A program made the position numbers and the translations under genes. From Streptococcus suis (GTDB lineage: Bacteria > Bacillota > Bacilli > Lactobacillales > Streptococcaceae): a stretch of 64,000 nt of DNA. Under the pieces are notes generated by a model. That model did no database searches. It saw only the letters and a program-made list of their open reading frames with translations, and was not told the origin of the DNA. Of the stretch, positions 53,466 to 61,712 are shown one piece after another (position 1 is the stretch's first letter; each line of letters starts with the position of its first letter). The stretch is taken from the NCBI RefSeq assembly GCF_002960445.1, contig NZ_POJD01000358.1, positions 1 to 64,000 on the forward strand, given 5' to 3'.

Positions 53466-54593
53466 ATGAATATCAAAGAAGAGATTATCAAACTCTCTCA
53501 GGAAATAGGGATTTCCAAGATTGGTTTTACCACGGCGGATGATTTCGATTATCTGGAAAAATCCCTCCGAGCTAGTCAAGATGAGGGGCGTTCGTCAGGC
53601 TTTGAACACAAGAATATCGAAGAACGCATTCGTCCCAGACTGTCTTTGGCATCTGCAAAGACAATTATTTCTATAGCAGTAGCCTATCCGCGACACTTGC
53701 CAGTCAAACCTCAAAAAACTCAGTTCAAACGTGGAAAAATCACACCGAGTTCTTGGGGCTTGGATTACCACTACATCTTACAAGATAAGATGGAACGTTT
53801 GGCCCGTGGGATTGAGCAATTGACGGACGGTCTGGAATATAAGGCTATGGTAGACACGGGGGCCTTGGTGGATACTGCCGTTGCTAGAAGAGCAGGAATT
53901 GGTTTTATCGGGAAAAATGGATTGGTTATCTCTAAGGAATTTGGCTCCTATATGTTTTTAGGGGAACTGGTGACCAATTTAGAAATTGAACCAGATCAGC
54001 CAGTCGACTACGACTGTGGGGACTGTAATCGTTGTGTTGCAGCCTGTCCGACGTCTTGTTTATTAGGGGATACGACCATGAATGCCCGTCGTTGTCTGTC
54101 TTTTCAGACCCAGGATAAGGGCATGATGGACCTAGAATTTCGCAAGAAAATCAAGACGGTTATCTATGGTTGTGATATTTGCCAGATTTGTTGTCCTTAC
54201 AACAAGGGAATTTCCAGTCCACCTGTGGTAGAGATCGATCCAGATTTGGCAGAACCAGAGTTAATTCCCTTTTTGGATTTGTCCAATGGACAATTCAAGG
54301 AAAAATTTGGCATGATTGCTGGTTCTTGGAGGGGAAAAAATATTCTTCAACGCAATGCCATCATAGCTTTAGCCAATAGCAATGACCGCTCTGCCATTCC
54401 CAAACTCCTAGAAATCATCGATAAGAAACAAAATCCTGTCCACATGGCGACGGCTATCTGGGCTTTGGGACAGTTGGTGAAAGAGCCCAATGATGAGATG
54501 ATAGATTTTATCGCAGGCATTCAATCAGATAACGCAGATGTCATAGCGGAGCAGACAGCATTTCTCAACTTGGTAAATAGACTACAAATGTGA
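53466..54593 (+). CDS. queG: Epoxyqueuosine reductase
   Basis: Cobalamin- and iron-sulfur-dependent enzyme catalysing the last step of queuosine formation in tRNA. The 375-residue protein has the N-terminal cobalamin-binding half, then two 4Fe-4S motifs (CGDCNRCVAACPTSCL and CDICQICCPYNKG), and a C-terminal HEAT-like extension. The ATG at 53457 overlaps the -10 (TGCTAAAAT, ending at 53458), so the true start is likely ATG 53466, 7 bases after it, giving a leaderless message beginning MNIKEEIIKLSQ. No Shine-Dalgarno sequence is visible for either. Confidence 0.92.
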   Translation: MNIKEEIIKLSQEIGISKIGFTTADDFDYLEKSLRASQDEGRSSGFEHKNIEERIRPRLSLASAKTIISIAVAYPRHLPVKPQKTQFKRGKITPSSWGLDYHYILQDKMERLARGIEQLTDGLEYKAMVDTGALVDTAVARRAGIGFIGKNGLVISKEFGSYMFLGELVTNLEIEPDQPVDYDCGDCNRCVAACPTSCLLGDTTMNARRCLSFQTQDKGMMDLEFRKKIKTVIYGCDICQICCPYNKGISSPPVVEIDPDLAEPELIPFLDLSNGQFKEKFGMIAGSWRGKNILQRNAIIALANSNDRSAIPKLLEIIDKKQNPVHMATAIWALGQLVKEPNDEMIDFIAGIQSDNADVIAEQTAFLNLVNRLQM

Positions 54594-54627
54594 TATAATA
54601 CAAAGATAAATAAAAAATGAGGTGTAT

Positions 54628-55723
54628 ATGGATACAGCAGAAATTCGCCAAAAGATTGAAGAACTTGGCAAGAAATTAACATCTTTTAGGGGGTCTCTTT
54701 GACTTAGAAGGTCTGGAAGAAGAGATTGCCATTCTTGAGAATAAGATGACCGAGCCAGATTTTTGGAATGATAATTTGGCGGCACAAAAGACTTCCCAAG
54801 AATTAAATGAATTAAAAAACACCTACGGAAATTTCCATCAGATGTTGGATTTATATGATGAATCTGAAATTCTTTTGGATTTCCTAGCAGAAGATGAGTC
54901 GGTACGGGATGAGTTGGTCGAGAAGTTAGCAGAATTGGATAAATCCATGACTGCCTATGAAATGACCTTGCTCTTGTCAGAACCTTATGACCACAATAAT
55001 GCCATCTTGGAAATTCATCCAGGTTCGGGTGGTACTGAGGCTCAGGACTGGGGAGAAATGTTGCTTCGAATGTATCAGCGTTTTGGTAATGCCAAAGGTT
55101 TTACAGTAGAAACTTTGGATTATCAAGCTGGAGATGAGGCAGGCATTAAGTCAGTAACCCTTAGCTTTACAGGTCCAAATGCTTATGGTTTGCTCAAGTC
55201 AGAAATGGGTGTTCATCGCTTGGTGCGTATCTCGCCATTTGACTCAGCAAAACGTCGCCATACTTCCTTTACATCGGTAGAAGTCATGCCAGAATTGGAT
55301 GATACCATTGAAATTGAAATCAGAGATGATGAGGTCAAGATGGACACCTTCCGTTCAGGTGGTGCCGGTGGACAGAACGTCAACAAGGTTTCAACAGGTG
55401 TGCGTTTGACCCACATTCCGACAGGTATTGTGACCCAGTCAACAGTTGACCGGACCCAGTATGGTAACCGTGATCGGGCTATGAAACTCTTACAAGCTAA
55501 ATTGTATCAATTGGAGCAAGAGAAGAAGGCGGCAGAGGTTGACTCACTCAAGGGAGATAAAAAAGAGATTACTTGGGGCAGTCAGATACGTTCCTATGTC
55601 TTTACGCCTTATACCATGGTCAAGGACCATCGTACTGGTCACGAAGTGGCTCAGGTCGATAAGGTGATGGACGGTGATTTGGATGGCTTTATCGATGCTT
55701 ACTTAAAATGGCGAATTAGCTAA
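54628..55723 (+). CDS. prfB: Peptide chain release factor 2 with programmed +1 frameshift
   Basis: Release factor for UGA and UAA stops; 364 residues after frameshift. The ATG at 54628 (GAGGTG upstream) opens 24 codons ending in an in-frame TGA at 54700-54702, after AGG GGG TCT CTT. Ribosomes pause there, and the internal Shine-Dalgarno-like AGGGGG promotes a +1 slip on CTT T, continuing with GAC at 54701. The product then reads [15 protein letters not shown]. Later the GGQ loop ([10 protein letters not shown]) and the SPF motif ([10 protein letters not shown]) confirm RF2. The frame is intact. Confidence 0.97.
54685..54703 (+). promoter_or_regulatory. RF2 recoding site
   Basis: AGGGGG, three bases, then CTT TGA C, the standard RF2 autoregulatory frameshift; it differs from the E. 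coli site by one base (TCT for TAT). Confidence 0.95.
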
Positions 55724-55759
55724 AATCTAAAGAAAGGACTGTCTTAGACAGAATATCCT

Positions 55760-56452
55760 ATGAGAATTATTGAAATGAAGAACGTTTCCAAGAAATATGG
55801 AAACGGAACGACGGCCCTTCGAGGAGTGTCCGTCAATGTTGAGGCTGGAGAGTTTGCCTATATTGTAGGTCCTTCAGGTGCAGGTAAATCAACCTTTATC
55901 AAACTATTATACCGTGAAGAAAAGCTTGATAAGGGTAGTTTGACAGTTGGGAAGTTTGACCTGGCTAAAATCAAGAAGAGAGATGTCCCTTTGCTCCGTC
56001 GTAGTGTCGGAGTCGTTTTCCAGGACTATAAACTCTTACCGAAAAAGACTGTGTTTGAAAATATTGCCTATGCTATGGAAGTTATTGGCGAAAAACCGCG
56101 CAATATTAAAAAACGTGTTATGGAAGTCTTGGACTTGGTTGGTTTGAAGCATAAGATTCGTTCCTTCCCAAATGAATTATCTGGTGGTGAGCAACAGCGT
56201 ATTGCTATTGCCCGTGCTATTGTCAACAATCCGAAAGTACTGATTGCCGATGAGCCAACTGGTAACTTGGACCCAGAAAATTCCTGGGAAATTATGAACC
56301 TCTTGGAGCGTATCAATTTGCAAGGGACAACAGTTTTGATGGCAACCCACAATAGTCAGATTGTAAATACCCTCCGCCACCGCGTTATAGCGATCGAAGA
56401 CGGTCGAGTGGTACGGGATGAAGAACAAGGAGAGTATGGATACGATGATTAG
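55760..56452 (+). CDS. ftsE: Cell division ATP-binding protein FtsE
   Basis: ATPase of the FtsEX complex that activates septal peptidoglycan hydrolases (PcsB in streptococci). 230 residues with GPSGAGKST (Walker A), LSGGEQQRIAIARAI (signature) and VLIADEPTGNLDPE (Walker B). No good Shine-Dalgarno sequence lies immediately before the ATG; AAAGGA is 20 bases away. It follows prfB after 36 bases, the usual Gram-positive order prfB-ftsE-ftsX, and overlaps ftsX. Confidence 0.95.
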   Translation: MRIIEMKNVSKKYGNGTTALRGVSVNVEAGEFAYIVGPSGAGKSTFIKLLYREEKLDKGSLTVGKFDLAKIKKRDVPLLRRSVGVVFQDYKLLPKKTVFENIAYAMEVIGEKPRNIKKRVMEVLDLVGLKHKIRSFPNELSGGEQQRIAIARAIVNNPKVLIADEPTGNLDPENSWEIMNLLERINLQGTTVLMATHNSQIVNTLRHRVIAIEDGRVVRDEEQGEYGYDD

Positions 56453-57374
56453 ACGATTTTTAAGACACTTTATTGAGTCGCTCAAGAGTTTGAAGCGAAA
56501 TGGCTGGATGACCGTTGCGGCTATTTCTTCAGTAACTATCACATTGGCTATGGTTGGTTTATTTGCTTCTGTTATTCTCAATACTGCTAAACTGGCTTCT
56601 GATTTGGAACACAATGTTCGTATCAATGTTTACTTACGGGCCAATTCAACAGATCAGGTTGAAACCGTTGTCAATGAGGCTGGTGAAACGGTAGCTAACC
56701 CTGATTTTCAAAAGGTTTACAATCAAATCACCGCTTTGCCAAATGTTCAAACGGTAACCTATTCAAGTAAAGATGAACAGTTGAAAAAGCTGACCGACAC
56801 TCTTGGTGAAACCTGGAATCTCTTCCAAGGAGATGCTAACCCGCTTTACGATGCCTATATCATTGATACGACTGAGCCTCAGTACGTAAAATCGGTTGCG
56901 GCAGAAGTTGCAAAAATTGACGGTGTTACAGAAGTCCGTGATGGCGAGGTGGAAACGGAGCGTATCTTCAAATTGGCTTCAATGGTTCGTACATGGGGTC
57001 TGGTAGCGACAGGCTTACTACTGTTTACAGCTGTATTCTTAATTTCTAACACCATTCGGATTACTATCATTTCTCGTAGCCGTGAAATTCAGATTATGCG
57101 TTTGGTTGGTGCCAAGAATAGTTATATCCGTGGTCCCTTCCTTTGGGAAGGAGCATGGGTAGGTTTACTTGGAGCTATTATTCCATCTGCCTTGGTCTAT
57201 TTCTTATATCAGATGGTCTATAATTCTGTTAATGCTAGTCTTGCTAGTCAAGATCTATCCTTGATTAGTCTGGATATTTTCATTCCAAGCATGGTTGGAG
57301 CCCTATTTGTTATCGGTATCCTCATTGGTTCGGTTGGTTCCGTTATTTCCATGAATCGCTACTTGAAAATTTAA
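56436..57374 (+). CDS. ftsX: Cell division protein FtsX
   Basis: Membrane partner of FtsE, about 312 residues: N-terminal helix (WMTVAAISSVTITLAMVGLFA), extracellular domain that contacts PcsB in pneumococcus, and three C-terminal helices with SRSREIQIMRLVGAKNSYIRGPF. The start may be 56436 (AAGGAG 3 bases before) or 56445 (MIRRFLRHFIES, the form seen in pneumococcus); both overlap ftsE. Transcript ends at a strong hairpin. Confidence 0.93.
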   Translation: MDTMIRRFLRHFIESLKSLKRNGWMTVAAISSVTITLAMVGLFASVILNTAKLASDLEHNVRINVYLRANSTDQVETVVNEAGETVANPDFQKVYNQITALPNVQTVTYSSKDEQLKKLTDTLGETWNLFQGDANPLYDAYIIDTTEPQYVKSVAAEVAKIDGVTEVRDGEVETERIFKLASMVRTWGLVATGLLLFTAVFLISNTIRITIISRSREIQIMRLVGAKNSYIRGPFLWEGAWVGLLGAIIPSALVYFLYQMVYNSVNASLASQDLSLISLDIFIPSMVGALFVIGILIGSVGSVISMNRYLKI

Positions 57375-57385
57375 AAAATGAAAAA

Positions 57386-57422
57386 GGTCCGCACTGATGC
57401 TAGTGACGGACCATATTTTTTT
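57386..57422 (+). terminator. Terminator of the prfB-ftsEX operon
   Basis: GGTCCG and CGGACC with an inner CACT/AGTG, then a T-run. Confidence 0.9.
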
Positions 57423-57584
57423 AAATTATGCATACGAGTGGTGAGAAGGGGAATCCATTTCTTCTTTGCTTGTGCAGTTATAGGAATATTTTATTGTATT
57501 AGTTGGCGCGGGTCATCTGTAGTGTTGTTAACTAAAAGCTAGGAAGAACTTTCAGGATTGAGGGGGTGCTTTTTTAAATAAGTG

Positions 57585-57612
57585 TTGACAAATAGATAAA
57601 ATATGGTAAACT
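57585..57612 (+). promoter_or_regulatory. Promoter of tRNA-Thr
   Basis: TTGACA (57585-57590), 16 bases, TAAACT (57607-57612), 11 bases before the mature tRNA. Confidence 0.75.
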
Positions 57613-57623
57613 AATAAAGTACT

Positions 57624-57696
57624 GCTGGTTTAGCTCAGTCGGTAGAGCGCATCCATGGTAAGGATGAGGTCGCCGGTTCAATCCCGGCAACTAGCA
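57624..57696 (+). tRNA. tRNA-Thr (anticodon GGT)
   Basis: 73 bases. The acceptor arm GCTGGTT pairs with AACTAGC with one G-U; D arm GCTC/GAGC; anticodon stem CATCC/GGATG with loop ATGGTAA, anticodon GGT; T arm GCCGG/CCGGC with loop TTCAATC. CCA is not encoded. It stands alone with its own promoter and terminator. Confidence 0.97.
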
Positions 57697-57709
57697 TAAA
57701 ATAAGCTGA

Positions 57710-57736
57710 AAAACCCTTGAAACACAAGGGTTTTTG
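57710..57736 (+). terminator. Terminator of tRNA-Thr
   Basis: AAACCCTTG and CAAGGGTTT arms, then TT. Confidence 0.85.
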
Positions 57737-57776
57737 TTATGTCTGCCCCAAATTCTCCTCTGATATCAAAAAAATC

Positions 57777-57804
57777 TTGACTTGTCAGTTTATTATGTTA
57801 GAAT
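57777..57804 (+). promoter_or_regulatory. Promoter of the exporter leader
   Basis: TTGACT (57777-57782), 16 bases, TAGAAT (57799-57804) with TG one base before it. Confidence 0.75.
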
Positions 57805-57835
57805 AGGGCTTAGAAAAAAGAAAGGAGTAAAACAA

Positions 57836-57913
57836 ATGAACACACAACTTGTCCTTCAGCAAGCTATTTTTTATCATACACTCCTTTCTAAGCAGGAAAA
57901 CAGGGCTCATTGA
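57836..57913 (+). CDS. Leader peptide of the BmrCD-like exporter operon
   Basis: A 25-codon reading frame (MNTQLVLQQAIFYHTLLSKQ, then ENRAH) with a strong AAAGGAG ribosome binding site 8 bases before its ATG and a promoter ~30 bases further up. It ends well before a terminator hairpin (58037-58070) that precedes the transporter gene. In Bacillus the bmrB leader peptide controls bmrCD by ribosome-mediated attenuation in the presence of translation inhibitors; this looks like the streptococcal counterpart in position and design, not in peptide sequence as far as I can tell. Confidence 0.6.
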   Translation: MNTQLVLQQAIFYHTLLSKQENRAH

Positions 57914-57961
57914 AAGACTTTTGAAGTTTTCGTGGGCCTACTCTGGAATAGTGGGAAAGTC

Positions 57962-58040
57962 AGGCATGTCTTATCATGGTCAGGTGGGCTTTTCAGGGCT
58001 ATTCGAGAGTTGGTCTATTTTTGTGGACTGAGCCATGCCT
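57962..58040 (+). promoter_or_regulatory. Predicted antiterminator pairing
   Basis: AGGCATG (57962-57968) is complementary to CATGCCT (58034-58040), which includes the first four bases of the terminator's 5' arm. Forming it would break the terminator. Confidence 0.5.
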
Positions 58041-58070
58041 AGGTGGAGTGATAGACACCTAGGCTTTTTT
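58037..58070 (+). terminator. Attenuator terminator before the exporter genes
   Basis: GCCTAGGTG (58037-58045) and CACCTAGGC (58056-58064) pair perfectly over 9 bases, followed by six T, 39 bases before the first exporter start. Confidence 0.85.
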
Positions 58071-58108
58071 GTGCTTAGAAAGGAATAGTTTTAACTTAAA
58101 GGAGAAAT

Positions 58109-59836
58109 ATGTTTAAATTGATATTTGATTACGTCAAACAACACAAGTGGCTCTACTTGCTGGTTGTTGTGACCTTGATTATTTACGATATAACCCTCTT
58201 GATACCAACGCAGATTATTCAGAGGATGGTGGATACGCTGACCAAGAATGGCTTGACTGAGCGGATTTTAGTCCAAGAGATGGGCCTCTTGCTTTTGGTG
58301 ACCTTTCTCAATTATGGGATGGGTTTTATCTGGCATCTTAAGCTTTTTCAGGCTTCGGTTAATTTCAAATTTGATATGCAACAACGAGCCTTTAAAAAGA
58401 TGGTGACAATGCGGACACCTTTTTATGAAAAATTTCGGTCTGGGGATGTCATGACCCGATTTTCTACGGATGTCGATGGGCTGATGGAGATGGTCGGCTA
58501 TGGGCTCATGATTGTGGTCTATTCCGGTGGTATGTTGGCATTTATCATTCCTACCATGCTTTTGATTGACTGGAAGATTTCCTTCCTGGCTATCTTACCG
58601 ATGATTTTTATGGCAGTTGCTTTCTTTTTCATTGGTCGCAAGCAGGATTTGGCTATTGATGCCAACCGTGAGGCAGTTGCACAGCTCAATAATGAGGTCT
58701 TGGAAGTTGTCGAGGGTATTCGTGTAACCCGTGCCTATAGCAAAAAGGCAACTCAAAAGGGGCAGTTTCAGGCTCGAACCAAGGAATTGGCGGATGGTGG
58801 GGACCGGATTACTACCCTGCAATCTCTTTATAACCCCTTGGCTACGGTCGGTCTGGGTTTGTCGACTATCTTTGTCTTGGTGCTTGGAGCAGGGGCAGTC
58901 AAGTCTGGTCAGCTTAGTCTGGGGCAGGTCATCGCCCTGCAACTCTATGTCAGTTCCCTCCTAGAGCCTTTCTGGACCCTGGCGGATTTCATACTAGTTT
59001 ATCAGACAGGTAAGACTTCATTTGAAAAACTGCAGGAGCTGATTGAAACAGGAGATGACTTGGAAGTGGATGGCTCGGTAGAAATAGCCGAGCTAGATAG
59101 TATTTCTTTCAAGAACTACAGCTTTAGCTATCCTCAGTCGGACCGTCCGAGTTTGCAGGAGATTAACTGGACCTTGAAAGCCGGTCAGACAGTCGGGATT
59201 GTTGGGAAAACGGGTTCCGGCAAGACCAGTCTGGTTAGACAATTGTTACGTCAGTATCCAGTTGGGCAGGGTGAGTTTCTTGTTAATCATCAGTCTGTCC
59301 TTGACTTCAAACGCTCAAGCCTGGAGCAAAAAATTGGCTATGTTCCCCAAGAACACATTCTCTTTTCAAAATCTGTTGGGGAAAATATTGCCTTTGGTAA
59401 GCGTGACAGTAGTTTGGAAGAAATTGAAGCGGCTATCGCAACCGCAGCCTTTAGCCAGGACTTGGAGCGGATGAGTCATGGACTGGACACCATGATTGGC
59501 GAGCGGGGTGTGTCTATTTCTGGCGGTCAGAAACAACGGATTTCTATTGCGCGTGCCTTTTTACGAGAGCCAGACTTGCTCATTTTAGATGATTCCCTGT
59601 CAGCAGTTGATGCTCGAACAGAAGGCCAGATTATCCAAAATATCCAGAAAGAACGTGCAGGCAAGACCAATGTCATTGTGACCCACCGCCTGTCTGCTGT
59701 CAACCATGCGGACTGGGTACTGGTCTTGGATGAAGGTCGCATTGTAGAAGAAGGACGACCGGCAGACCTGCTAGCCCAAGAAGGCTGGTACTATGAACAA
59801 TACCAGCGCCAACAAAGTCAGGAAGGAGGAGAATAA
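58109..59836 (+). CDS. Heterodimeric ABC exporter subunit, BmrC/YheI-like
   Basis: A 575-residue half-transporter: six-helix membrane domain (about 1-310) and ATPase domain with GKTGSGKTS, VSISGGQKQRISIARAF and LLILDDSLSAVDA. The residue after the Walker B aspartate is Asp rather than Glu, the degenerate site of heterodimeric exporters. Similarity in the membrane domain is to BmrC/YheI and LmrC rather than to PatA. With the next gene it forms a drug exporter; expression is probably gated by the leader-peptide attenuator. The stop overlaps the next ATG region. Confidence 0.9.
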   Translation: MFKLIFDYVKQHKWLYLLVVVTLIIYDITLLIPTQIIQRMVDTLTKNGLTERILVQEMGLLLLVTFLNYGMGFIWHLKLFQASVNFKFDMQQRAFKKMVTMRTPFYEKFRSGDVMTRFSTDVDGLMEMVGYGLMIVVYSGGMLAFIIPTMLLIDWKISFLAILPMIFMAVAFFFIGRKQDLAIDANREAVAQLNNEVLEVVEGIRVTRAYSKKATQKGQFQARTKELADGGDRITTLQSLYNPLATVGLGLSTIFVLVLGAGAVKSGQLSLGQVIALQLYVSSLLEPFWTLADFILVYQTGKTSFEKLQELIETGDDLEVDGSVEIAELDSISFKNYSFSYPQSDRPSLQEINWTLKAGQTVGIVGKTGSGKTSLVRQLLRQYPVGQGEFLVNHQSVLDFKRSSLEQKIGYVPQEHILFSKSVGENIAFGKRDSSLEEIEAAIATAAFSQDLERMSHGLDTMIGERGVSISGGQKQRISIARAFLREPDLLILDDSLSAVDARTEGQIIQNIQKERAGKTNVIVTHRLSAVNHADWVLVLDEGRIVEEGRPADLLAQEGWYYEQYQRQQSQEGGE

Positions 59837-61575
59837 TGAAGGTTTTAGGATTTTTATTGAAGCAAATTGGTCGCGTTAAGTGGCTCTTTACGTTTGCTGT
59901 TATCTGTTACTTAGCAGCTTCTAGTCTTTTGCGATTTGCCCCTCTCATTATTCAAAAAGCCATTGATGGACCTTTAAGGGCCTTGAGTGAAGGCAGACCC
60001 TTCCAAGAAGCCCTTTTCTTGCAGATGGCAAGTCAATATGTGGCCATGATTTTCTTGGGTGCACTTGGCTATTACCTTTCCATGCGGATCTTGATGCACT
60101 CGGCCAATAGGATCGCAGAGTATTTGCGCAACCAGGCCTATGATGTTATGCAGCACCTGCCCATTTCCTATTTTGATGATAAACCTGCCGGTAAGATTGC
60201 CACTCGTATTGTTAACGATACTGAAACCTTGCGCAATCAGTTTTACGGTACTCTTGTTAATGTCTTTAATAGTTTTATTCGCTTGCTTCTTACCTACGGG
60301 ATTGTTTTCTACATCAATCCTAGTCTAGGTTTTGCTCTCTTGCTACTAATTCCAGTCTTTATCGGTATTCAATTTATCTATAAAAAGTTGACCGATAAGC
60401 CTATGAAGGATTTTTACGATGCTCGAAGTGAGGTCAATACTCAGGTCAATGAAACCATGAATGGTGCTAGTTTGATCCAGCTCTATGGTCAGGAAGAGAG
60501 AGTGCTAGCTGAGTTTGAAGCGACAGCAGATAAGATGCGCCTTGCAGATAACCAGATTATCTGGGCCCAATCCTGCTCGACATGGACCTTGACGGAGTTT
60601 CTGAAATTTCTGGTTGTGACAGGGATTTTAACCATTATTGGCTATCAATTCCTACAAGGTCAATCGAGCTTGTCACCGGGTAAATTATTTGTGTATATTG
60701 ATTATATTGAAGGGATTTTTGTGTCCCTTGGTGCCTTGGTCAAGCAGTTTCCAAATCTCCTTCGGTCGATTGAAACAGGTAAGAGGTTGATGGGCTTGCT
60801 GGAAGAAGAAACGGAGCCCGATAGTAGTGCTGAATTGATGGTGACAGACGGTCAGGTGGTCTTTGACCAAGTGACCTTTGCCTACGAAGTTGGCAAGCCT
60901 ATTCTCAAGGACATCTCCATTCAGGCAGAAAAGGGAGAAACCATTGCACTGGTGGGTCACACAGGCTCAGGCAAGTCCTCCATTATGAACCTCCTCTACC
61001 GTTTCTATGATCCTCAGGAGGGGCAGGTTTTGATTGATGGGAAAAATATCCGTGATTATTCCCGTGAGAGCCTGCGCAGTCACATGGGGATTGTCCTTCA
61101 GGATCCCTATCTCTTCACTGGAACCATCGCTAGCAACGTGGCTATGGATAAGGAGAAGATGGATAGACAGGCAGTCATAGAGGCCCTGGAAAAAGTTGGA
61201 GCAGGTCCAATGCTTGCTCGCTTGGAACAAGGTATCGATGAACCAGTATTTGAAAAGGGGTCAACCTTCTCTAGTGGGGAACGCCAGCTAATTGCTTTTG
61301 CCCGCACCCTTTACTCCAATCCCAAAATCTTGATTTTGGATGAGGCGACTTCTCATATCGATACGGAAACAGAAGAAATTATCCAGCACGCTATGGAAGT
61401 GGTCAAGGAAGGGCGGACCACCTTTATCATCGCCCATCGTCTGTCCACTATTCAAAATGCAGACCAGATTTTGGTCTTGGACCAAGGTCGTATTATTGAA
61501 CGTGGCAAACATGAGGAGCTGCTTGCCTTGGGCGGTGTTTATGCGCAGATGCATGAGATACAGGCTAGGGTGTAG
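59836..61575 (+). CDS. Heterodimeric ABC exporter subunit, BmrD/YheH-like
   Basis: A 579-residue half-transporter partner of the preceding gene, overlapping it by one base (TAATG), with AGGAGG upstream. Membrane domain about 1-320, ATPase with GHTGSGKSS, ILILDEATSHIDTETE with the catalytic Glu, and IIAHRLSTIQNAD with the switch histidine. Its signature loop is altered to FSSGERQLIAFARTL. The order of degenerate subunit first and canonical second matches BmrCD and LmrCD. Confidence 0.9.
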   Translation: MKVLGFLLKQIGRVKWLFTFAVICYLAASSLLRFAPLIIQKAIDGPLRALSEGRPFQEALFLQMASQYVAMIFLGALGYYLSMRILMHSANRIAEYLRNQAYDVMQHLPISYFDDKPAGKIATRIVNDTETLRNQFYGTLVNVFNSFIRLLLTYGIVFYINPSLGFALLLLIPVFIGIQFIYKKLTDKPMKDFYDARSEVNTQVNETMNGASLIQLYGQEERVLAEFEATADKMRLADNQIIWAQSCSTWTLTEFLKFLVVTGILTIIGYQFLQGQSSLSPGKLFVYIDYIEGIFVSLGALVKQFPNLLRSIETGKRLMGLLEEETEPDSSAELMVTDGQVVFDQVTFAYEVGKPILKDISIQAEKGETIALVGHTGSGKSSIMNLLYRFYDPQEGQVLIDGKNIRDYSRESLRSHMGIVLQDPYLFTGTIASNVAMDKEKMDRQAVIEALEKVGAGPMLARLEQGIDEPVFEKGSTFSSGERQLIAFARTLYSNPKILILDEATSHIDTETEEIIQHAMEVVKEGRTTFIIAHRLSTIQNADQILVLDQGRIIERGKHEELLALGGVYAQMHEIQARV

Positions 61576-61594
61576 GAGAAGGGGAGTATAGTCA

Positions 61595-61653
61595 TTTTTT
61601 ATAGGATGGATAAATAATATATATTAGTAAGGATCTTCTTTTTCTGATAGGAT
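61595..61653 (+). promoter_or_regulatory. Shared promoter/operator module, copy B (TDT transporter gene)
   Basis: TTTTTTATAGG (61595-61605), ATATATTAG (61619-61627), 20 bases, TGATAGGAT (61645-61653). The AT core here is the perfect 12-base palindrome TAATATATATTA. Confidence 0.65.
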
Positions 61654-61712
61654 AGGGGTAACTCGTTTAAACTTGTTACAATCAGTCATCATATCTATCA
61701 CGGAGGTCCAAT

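Larger units (their letters stand above)
57697..58108 (+). other. Non-coding stretch between tRNA-Thr and the ABC exporter
   Basis: Holds the tRNA terminator, a promoter (57777-57804), a 25-codon leader peptide, an antiterminator/terminator pair and the ribosome binding site AAAGGAG of the first exporter gene. Read together these form an attenuator. Confidence 0.75.

Noticed and set aside
54628-54702. prfB as a pseudogene with a premature stop
   Set aside because: The stop is the standard autoregulatory TGA of RF2 with all recoding signals present.
57423-57584. Gene or remnant between ftsX and tRNA-Thr
   Set aside because: No frame of useful length and no recognisable protein segment on either strand.
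57849-58031. A 60-codon frame overlapping the leader peptide
   Set aside because: It would start at TTG without a ribosome binding site and overlaps the leader frame and hairpin elements.
58109-61575. Identity of the exporter as PatAB/SatAB fluoroquinolone efflux pumps
   Set aside because: The N-terminal membrane domains, as far as I recall those proteins, resemble BmrCD/YheIH and LmrCD, not PatA and PatB; the degenerate subunit comes first as in BmrC.
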